DNA from: Alphaproteobacteria bacterium UBA3307 | GTDB taxonomy: Bacteria > Pseudomonadota > Alphaproteobacteria > RF32 > CAG-239 | Direction: 5' to 3' | Assembly: GCA_002361365.1 (NCBI GenBank) | Contig: DEST01000078.1 | Span: 1 to 25,197 of the forward strand | DNA: 25,197 nucleotides | Shown: one piece after another, positions 6,994 to 15,200 of the stretch | Layout: each line of letters starts with the position of its first letter | Position numbering within the stretch: position 1 is the stretch's first letter | Translations under genes and position numbers: made by a program | The notes under the pieces: model-generated | Told to the model about the DNA's origin: nothing | The model's database searches: none | The model's input: only the letters and a program-made list of their open reading frames with translations

Positions 6994-7963
6994 CAGCCTT
7001 ACCGCAATTGCAAACCGATTCGATTTATTTTTATTTGATGCATACGGTGTTTTTTGGGAAGGCAAACAATTTTATGAAAACAGCGTAGAAACAATGCGTT
7101 CTCTGGTTGCGGAAGGTAAAACCGTTGTTGTCATATCCAACTCAACGCAAACACACGAAAAACTTATGGCAAGTTACGGCAAACGCGGTATGATTGCCGG
7201 AACTGACTACAATTTTCTTTTTTCATCCGGCGATGTATTAAGATACCATCTTAGCAAAGGCGACATTATGTTCCGTAGCAATCCGCACCCACATAAATAC
7301 TATGTTATCGGGCAGCCACATCAAACTGCATTTGCTGATACACCGTATCAACAGGTTTACACCATACAAGATGCCGATTTTATCTATTGCGGCGTGCCAT
7401 TTTTATACGAAAAAGATGTGGCAAAATATCCGCAATATAATCACCTATTTTGGCCGGTAGAAAACCGTGGAGATAATAGTTGCAAAATATGGGATACCCT
7501 TACCGCCGAGCCTTTTACGGAAATTGTAGATAAGGCCGTATCCCTAGGTTTGCCGGTGTTAAATGCCAATCCGGACTTTACCGCCAAAGAAGGACATCCG
7601 TTGGTGCCGGAAGCTGAGGCGGTTTTTGTAGTGCGCAACGGAAGTATTGCCGAAATGTTCAGAAAACGCGGCGCAGAAGTGTTGGAATACGGCAAACCGC
7701 ATACAAATATCTATGATTATACGTTTGCTCTGTTGCAAAAAAACGGAATAAAAATAAATAAAATGCGGACTTGTATGATTGGCGATACAGTGCGCACCGA
7801 TATCAAAGGCGGCCTTAATGCCGGCATTATCCCGATTCTTTGTGTTGAAACCGGCGTAACAGCAGAGGAAATTTCTAAAGGTAAAACTGTGAAAAGTCTT
7901 TGCCTTGAACAAAATATTGATGTACAACAAATTATACAAATCAAAAGTGTGGGAGGACGTTAA
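6983..7963 (+). CDS. HAD-superfamily class IIA hydrolase-like protein (TIGR01459-type)
   Basis: This 326-residue protein looks like the class IIA haloacid-dehalogenase group that includes NagD, with the alphaproteobacterial TIGR01459 family as best match from memory. Motif I reads L-F-D19-A-Y21-G-V, keeping the nucleophile Asp19. The Asp two residues on, the usual general acid, is Tyr. Motif II is V-I-S-N-S, the motif III lysine is K238 in Y-G-K-P-H, and motif IV is G-D268-T-V-R-T-D273. Related TIGR01459 proteins have Trp at the motif I position, so this is a family trait rather than decay. Substrate unknown. The start overlaps tilS, and the HIT gene follows without a gap. Confidence 0.85.
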   Translation: MIYNSLTAIANRFDLFLFDAYGVFWEGKQFYENSVETMRSLVAEGKTVVVISNSTQTHEKLMASYGKRGMIAGTDYNFLFSSGDVLRYHLSKGDIMFRSNPHPHKYYVIGQPHQTAFADTPYQQVYTIQDADFIYCGVPFLYEKDVAKYPQYNHLFWPVENRGDNSCKIWDTLTAEPFTEIVDKAVSLGLPVLNANPDFTAKEGHPLVPEAEAVFVVRNGSIAEMFRKRGAEVLEYGKPHTNIYDYTFALLQKNGIKINKMRTCMIGDTVRTDIKGGLNAGIIPILCVETGVTAEEISKGKTVKSLCLEQNIDVQQIIQIKSVGGR

Positions 7964-8395
7964 ATGGCATTTGAACTTGTGGCCGGTCTGGCGGCAAAAG
8001 ATTATGTAACAGACCTGAAATTGTGCCGTGTTCTGTTTGAAGATAATCAACACTATCCGTGGATTTTTCTGGTTCCAAAGAAAGAAAATACCAAAAATAT
8101 GACAAACTTGACTATGGACGAACGTTTACAGCTTATGCGTGAAATTGCACTTGCCGAAAGCGTAATGTTTAAGCTATTTCCCTGTGACCAAGACAATGTG
8201 GCAATGATTGGCAATATGACACCGCAACTGCATGTGCATATTGTATGCCGCAAAAAAGGCGACCCCGAATGGCCTGACACGGTCTGGAATCGCACAATCG
8301 GCAAATATGCACCACAAGAAAAAGCACTTATTATTGCAAAAATCAAAGCGGAATTTGCGGCAATGTCTGCCGATTCGCAATATGGACAACTTTAA
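7964..8395 (+). CDS. HIT-family protein
   Basis: HIT proteins are nucleotide hydrolases or transferases that act through a histidine triad. The 143 residues contain Q88-L-H90-V-H92-I-V94, the central part of the motif. The third histidine position is Val, as in the proteobacterial branch with Q-L-H-V-H-V-V-A-R. The following G-D-P-E-W-P segment is also typical of that branch. The missing His means a standard nucleotide-hydrolase activity cannot be assumed. The ATG directly follows the stop of the HAD gene, with GGAGG 9 nt upstream, so the two are tightly co-transcribed. kdsB follows after 15 nt. Confidence 0.88.
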   Translation: MAFELVAGLAAKDYVTDLKLCRVLFEDNQHYPWIFLVPKKENTKNMTNLTMDERLQLMREIALAESVMFKLFPCDQDNVAMIGNMTPQLHVHIVCRKKGDPEWPDTVWNRTIGKYAPQEKALIIAKIKAEFAAMSADSQYGQL

Positions 8396-8410
8396 CCAAA
8401 GGAGAACAAT

Positions 8411-9184
8411 ATGAGTAAAGTAATAACCCTAATGCCGGTGCGTCTGGCCGCAACACGCTTACCAAACAAACCGCTTCGCGTAATTAACGGCAAAACAATG
8501 GTGCAGCGTGTGTATGAAAATGTTAAAAATGCACTGGATACAGATATAGCAATTGCCGCCGGTGATCAGGCGATTGTTGATGAATGCAAAAAATTCGGAG
8601 CTACCGCGATTTTAACTGACCCGAATCTGCCGAGCGGAACCGACCGCATTGCCGCCGCACTCAAGGTATTGGACCCTGACGGTTCAAAATACGATATTGT
8701 GGTTGATTTTCAGGGAGATAACATCAATGTTGACCCTAAAGTCACTCTGCCGCTGATTGAAATGGTGGAGCGTACAGGTTGTGATATTGCCACTTGCGGT
8801 ATGCTGATTAAAAACGAAGAAGACAAGAATAATCCGAATGTAGTAAAAATCGTGATGGGCTTGCGTGAAGGCGAAAAAGAAGGCCGTTGCTTGTATTTTA
8901 CTCGCGCCACCGCACCATATACCCGCAATCCGGAAAAGTGCCCTAATCAGGATTTGTATTACCACATCGGTATTTATGTTTTCAAAGCGGCATCATTGCA
9001 AAAAATGGTATCTCTCCCGACCGGAGTTTTGGAAAAACGCGAAGCTTTGGAACAGTTGCGTGCGCTCGAAAACGGTATGAGTGTTCGCGCTATGCTGGTT
9101 GATAACATCAAACTGGTTAAGGAAGCTCCGGCCGATATCAACACCGAAGAAGACTTAGCCAACGCTTTGCCGTATATCAAATAA
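8411..9184 (+). CDS. kdsB: 3-deoxy-manno-octulosonate (Kdo) cytidylyltransferase KdsB
   Basis: KdsB activates Kdo as CMP-Kdo for the inner core of lipopolysaccharide. The 257-residue protein opens with the sugar-nucleotide binding signature M-P-V-R-L-A-A-T-R-L-P-N-K-P-L (about 8-22). It also has D-F-Q-G-D (99-103) with the catalytic aspartate, and Y-H-I-G-I-Y-V-F further on. Length and motifs match E. coli KdsB (about 248). AAGGAG precedes the ATG at good spacing. It is probably the last gene of the cpoB unit. A broken palindrome lies just past the stop, but there is no T run, so no clear terminator is seen. Confidence 0.95.
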   Translation: MSKVITLMPVRLAATRLPNKPLRVINGKTMVQRVYENVKNALDTDIAIAAGDQAIVDECKKFGATAILTDPNLPSGTDRIAAALKVLDPDGSKYDIVVDFQGDNINVDPKVTLPLIEMVERTGCDIATCGMLIKNEEDKNNPNVVKIVMGLREGEKEGRCLYFTRATAPYTRNPEKCPNQDLYYHIGIYVFKAASLQKMVSLPTGVLEKREALEQLRALENGMSVRAMLVDNIKLVKEAPADINTEEDLANALPYIK

Positions 9185-9242
9185 GCATAAAAAGCGCCTT
9201 AAAGCGGTTACGACATTTTAACCATTTCTTTATCACAAACAG

Positions 9243-9275
9243 TGTATATTGCATACAGTTGTATATACAAAAGGA
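9243..9275 (+). promoter_or_regulatory. Operator-like repeats and ribosome binding site before the autotransporter
   Basis: The 12-bp perfect palindrome TTGTATATACAA at 9259-9270 touches the ribosome binding site AAGGA (9271-9275), which sits 8 nt before the ATG at 9284. TGTATAT also occurs twice in direct orientation (9243-9249, 9260-9266), 17 bp apart. TATATT at 9245-9250 could be a -10 box, but no matching -35 is seen. A regulator site is possible; a chance AT-rich palindrome cannot be excluded. Confidence 0.35.
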
Positions 9276-9283
9276 CTGTGATA

Positions 9284-12200
9284 ATGAGATTTTCACGCAC
9301 CGCAATAGGTTTGCTTGCTCGCCAATACAGCAGTGTCTTAAAAAAATGTTTTTGGCTCAATTTAGGATTTCTTACATTTTCCGGCTTGGCAATTGCTGCA
9401 GAAACTGTCACCGATTATGACGGTTTAGTGAGCAGATTAGCTACAGACAACACGGCAAATGTTGCACTGGATATGTCAGGTGCGGGCATAAATATGAGCG
9501 GCGATGGTTTTGAAATCAGTTCCGGTCAGACTGTTAGTTTAAAAAACATCGGTACCGCCGGCAAAATTATGATAAAAAGTTTCAACGTTGCGGGCGGCAC
9601 CTCTTTTGCCGATATTACCGATGAAAACTTTAAGCTCCGTCTTTTGGAAACTCCGAATGATAAACTGCAGCTTGCCTTGAGCACTGAGACTATAGCTCAG
9701 CTCGGCGGTGAACGCGTGATTAAGACAGACAATGCTTATGATATTTCTACAGATTCGATTGAGGCAAACAACACTTGGAATAAAGAATATCATAAACAAA
9801 TAACCGAACAAATCACTTATGGCAAAATAGATGTTGCAACTTCTGCTACCGCCAATGATTCTATAGGTATGAAAACAACCGGCACGGCAGATACAACCAT
9901 CGACACTTCTCTTGGTGATACCTTGCGTCTGGTCGCGGCAGATACCACCAATCTCAACAAAACATTTAACGCCACGGCTTCTGCGCCAAACTATACGGTT
10001 TCCGGTGAGGGAGATATCGAAGTAAACAACAATTTGAGCATTTCCGGATTAGGTAAAAACACATCTACCTTAAACATTAATGAAGGCAATGGTTTCGTAA
10101 TCAACGAAAATTCTGCTTTATCTTTAAATAATCTGACTTTACTTAACGGTTCCGGCAATATTGTTTCTCGCAATCCGTCGCCATATTTATTACATAACCT
10201 TGGTACACTTGCAATTGATAATGTTTTATTCAATCAAAACTATGTTTCTTTTTTGCAAGATGGCTATATCGGGGCTATTAGTAATGGAGGACATATTACC
10301 CAAATTTCCAACACGGATTTCACTGATTTATACATTACCATCACACCACCGAAAGGCGGACCGATGGGCGGAATTATCACTAATAAAGAACAAGGTATTA
10401 TCGATGTAATCAAAGATGTGACCGTTAAAAACCTAACCTTTGCCCCTCAAAGAAACGCTCCTCACGGAGGATTTATTGAAAATGCTCCCGGCGCACATAT
10501 CGGCACACTGGAAAATATTACGCTCGAAAATATTACTATGCTGACTCATGAGGCCGAAAGCGCAACCGACTCAACCGGAGGCGGAGGCAACCACGGAGTT
10601 ATAGATAATCAAGGCGGTTCTTCTATTGATTATATTAAAAATATTACCTTTAAAAATAACTATCTGTACCGACCGGGAACGTATGATATTACCGGTGTCT
10701 ATGAAAATAATCACGCTTCTGCACCGGGGCTGTATAATCAAGGTGCAATCAAAGAGCTTACACACGCTTTGTTTGAAGATAATCATACCAAAACAGAAAT
10801 GGTAAAAGCCTCTAGCAGTGGAGCTCTTCTCAATCTTTCCGCCGGAACAAATACCGAAACTGATAACCAACGCGGTCGAATTGATAAAATGACCGACGTC
10901 AGATTTATACACAACTATATTGAAAGTGCCGGACGTGCCACCGGTGCCGCGCTCAGCAGTGGCGTTAATAAAGGTGATTATACATACGCCTTTACCCCAT
11001 ACATCGGAGAAATGACCAACGTAATATTTCAGCGTAATTTTGCCCACTCTACCGGCTCATACGCCTATGGCGGTGCTTTAAATAATTCCGGCACTATCGG
11101 TAATATTATCGGAGAATTTACCCAAAACTATGCCCTCTCTGACGACAATTATGCTCTGGCCGGCGCCATTCGAAACAATGGTGTTCTTTCCGCCGGAATT
11201 TATGCGCAAATCGGGGATATAACTGCCAATTTTATTGAAAATTATGCTAAAGGCTATCTTCAAAGCTGCGGTGGAGCTATTTTAAACTATGGTAAAATCG
11301 GTGCGATTGAAGGAAACTTTGAAACCAACTACGCTCAGTCAGCAACCGGCTACTCTTTAGGCGGTGCTATTTATAACAATGGACATTATCTGACTGCAAA
11401 TCCCGAAATCGAAGAAAACGGGAATATTAGCTCTGTGACCGGTGATTTCAGCGGCAACTATGCCAAAGGCTATACCAATGCTCGCGGCGGTGCTATTTAT
11501 AACACACAAACCATTGGCGCCATCACCGCAGCCAACAGTGGTTTTAAAGAAAACTATGCTCAATCTGAAACCACATACGCCTTCGGCGGAGCCATTTATA
11601 ACTTTGGCGGCACTATTGATACAATTACTGCTGACTTTTCCGACAACAGTGCTGTCGGCTATACTCAAGCGCGCGGTGGTGCGATTTACACAAGCGGCAA
11701 TACATCAACTGAAGTTGCCGCCTCCATCAATACCATTAGCGGCAAGTTTAGCAATAATACCATCACGGCACTCGGAGCAGTCAGCGGCGGAGCAATATAT
11801 AATCGTACCAATTCCACAATTGAAAAAATTTCCGGTAGTTTCATCAGCAATTCAGCATCTTCTACCGCCACCGCATCAAATCCGGAATCCGGAATTGCGC
11901 CGACGGCCGGTGGCGGTGCAATTTTTAACGCCGGTTATATTAAAGAAATCGAGGCAAATTTTACCGATAACAGTACTGAAACCGTTTTGGGAGATGCTTT
12001 AGGCGGTGCTATTTATCAATTTTACGGCAACGAAACCTCCAAAGGTATAGATTTACTCTCCGGTACTTTCAGCGGCAACACGACAAAAACCGCCGATTCG
12101 AACGGAACAGCTCGTGGCGGTGCGATTTATAACGGCGAAAATATGAGTCTGACCATAAAGGATTCTGCTTTCAGCGATAACTATGCCATAGCGAACAATT

Positions 12201-15200
12201 CCAATCCCGATAATGTCCAAGGCGGTGCTATTTATAATGTCGGCACAATTACATTTGTGGGAACCAACACTTTCACCAACAATTCTGTCCGTTATAATTC
12301 AAGCATATCCCCTAACACGCCGCAGATGGTAGTGGTTACCGATGGTATTCATAACTTGGGAACCATCACGGTTGATGCAAACGGTGTACTCAATATAAAT
12401 GACGGCATCAGCGGAACCGGAACAATAACGCTCGAAAACAATGCTAAAATCAACTTAAACAACAAATTTGTCGGTAATCAACTCAGCTTAAACAACTCTT
12501 CTGTTATATTTGGAACTTACGGCTCCTCATTACACGGCAGTTTAAATGCTGCGGCTATAAATACCACTGCTGCCGGCGGAACTCTTGACACCACTGATGG
12601 CTATATTGCCGACTCCGAACTCGGCACTGTTAATTTAGCCGGAAACCTAAATTATTTGTTTGACCTCAACTTGGCAAACAAAACATCGGATATTCTCAAA
12701 GCCACTACTGTTGCAACGGATTCTACCGGCAAAATTATGATAAAAAGTTTCAACGTTGCGGGCGGCATCTCTTTTGCCGATATTACCGATGAAAACTTTA
12801 AGCTCCGTCTTTTGGAAACTCCGAGTGATAAACTGCAGCTTGCCTTGAGTGCTGAGGCTGTCGCTCAGCTCGGCGGTGAACGCGTGATTAAGACAACCTA
12901 TAATAGCTCAACACAAGATTCGATAAAATCAAACACCCTTTGGAGTGATATTTATTATATACATGGTAGCTCCACGGCAACCTATGGCAAAATAGACATT
13001 GCAACTTCTGTTACCGCCAACGATTCTATCGGTATGAAAACAACCCGCACGGCAGATACCCCCATCGACACTCCTCTTGGTGATACCTTGCGTCTGGTCG
13101 CGGCAGATACCACCAATCTCAACAAAACTTTTAATGCCACGGCTTCTGCGCCAAACTATACGGTTTCCGGTGAGGGAGATATCGAAGTAAACAACAATTT
13201 AAGCATTTCCGGATTAGGCAAAAACTCTTCTGTTCTTTCTGCCGGTGCATCTCGATTTTCAAGTGGCATAGGTAATTTGAGCTTTAATAATCTGACCGTG
13301 GTGTCCGATTATTTGGTTTTTGGCATCAACACCAATATCAGTGCTACCGCGGCAGATTTAAACGGCACAATTCACGTAGACGTTAATGCAATAGATAATG
13401 CCAACATAAACTTAACAAATTCATCTCTGCACGGAGATATTTTATTCCATAACTTTACAGATGCCGCAACATTAAATCTTAATCTTAATAATGCCGACAT
13501 TTACGGAGATATAGAATTCTTGGATAATGGAACATTGCCATTACAAGATTCAGATAAATTTAAGCTCGACATCAGCGGCAAAAGCAATCTCAGCGGTGTA
13601 GTCTATGGGATTGCTGATGCCAATATACATAATGCCGAAATTTCTTTGTTGCCGAACAGCTTTTCATCTGTTAACGTTGTAGCGAGCGACACTGTATTTA
13701 AACTTAGCAACGACACTATTGAAACCTACTCCTTCAAGCAGTTGAATGACCTTACCGGCGCCGATAAAAATTTGTATGATATAGATATAGACTTAGGCGA
13801 GCGTACAGCGGATAAAATATCTATTATTGAAGATTCTGCCGCCGTCATTAACTTAAATCGGCTTAATGTCGTCAATGCAAATTCCGATAAGCTTTTAGAT
13901 GATGAAAAATCGGCCGAATTTACCATTAAAATTTTGGAAACAACTAATGATAATGTTCAGCTCAAACTTAGCGAAAATGCTACGGCACAAATTGCCTCTG
14001 AAACCTATACTGTTGGACATAAAACTCATACACGCGATGACGTTATTCCGGCAAATGCCCGTTGGTCTGATATCTTCTATCATAAAACTCAAGATGAAAT
14101 TTTTTACGGCAAGTTAGAGTTAGCAACCACTCAAACTCCAAATGATTCTATCGGATTGCGCATTACCGGCTCTCGCTTGGATAATATTGAGATTCACGAT
14201 TCGCTCGGTGATACACTTAATTTATTGAATACAAACACTAACTTTACCGACAAAACCTTTACTGCCGATACTGCGTTCTCAACTTATACCGCAGCTACCG
14301 ATGCCGGAACAACTTCCGGTACATTGAACATTATCGGCTTTGCTGATGCCGAGAATAAATCCACACTTGATTTTGCCGGTAACAAAGGTTTTACAATTGC
14401 CGAAAATTCAGCCGTAAACGTTAAAAACACTCGCTTATACAGCAGTGGCAACACATCAGCAATCAGTATTGCCAAAGACGGAACACTTTCACTGGAAAAT
14501 TCTGCAGCTGATAACATTGACTTGACAATCAATGGTACTTTAGATATTGCCACCAGTCATATCAACGTCAAAAACGCCACATTCGGCACAGGCTCTGTGT
14601 TAGCACTCAAAATCAAAACGTTGGATGACCACGGACTGTTTGCCGCCGAAACTGTTTCTTTTGTCGATACAGCTAAACTCAAAGTCACTTTTTCAAATGG
14701 TTTAATCGGCATAAATCAAAGTGCGGATATTCAAATTTTAGAAACACAAAATGGCAATTTTGCCGCTTTAAACGGCGACATAGACAACAATTTATATCGC
14801 TTTATCAAGAAAAACGATGACGGCTGGTACACGATTTATTCCATAAAAACAGCACGTGATTTGGTTGCCGAAAACGGCGGCTCTCAAACAGCACAAGAAG
14901 CCGCAGCCGCTTGGGTTGACAGCAACATTCCAAACCATAGCGAATTAGCCGAAAAATTACGAGATTCAGCCCAAAATAATGCTGAAGAATTTATTGATAA
15001 CCTCACCGCCTTAGCTCCAAATGAATCACCGGTAATTCAAGCAATAGAAACTGACAACAGCGGCTTATTTTCTATGCTCAATTCACATTTAAGAAATGCC
15101 GCACGCGTACCGCTATACAGAACAAACCAAAGTAATGCCTCATACCGCCAACAAAGACCATACAGCCGTCCGTATTATGATAATCACTCTTACTATCAAC

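Noticed and set aside
7559..8053. Minus-strand open frame of 164 codons opposite the HAD and HIT genes
   Set aside because: It spans two well-supported genes on the other strand and has no motif or start signal.
9190..9210. Possible terminator after kdsB
   Set aside because: Only a short broken palindrome is present and no T run follows.
9242..9283. Upstream GTG start for the autotransporter
   Set aside because: It would add 14 residues before the signal peptide, and it overlaps the palindrome; the ATG at 9284 has a proper AAGGA site.
10571..11047. Minus-strand open frame of 158 codons inside the autotransporter
   Set aside because: It is antisense to repetitive passenger sequence, lacks a ribosome site and shows no recognisable motif; a shadow of the real frame.
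11065..12245. Possible CRISPR or tandem DNA repeat
   Set aside because: The repetition is at protein level (GGAIYN/FxxN) within an open frame; DNA copies vary and spacing is irregular.
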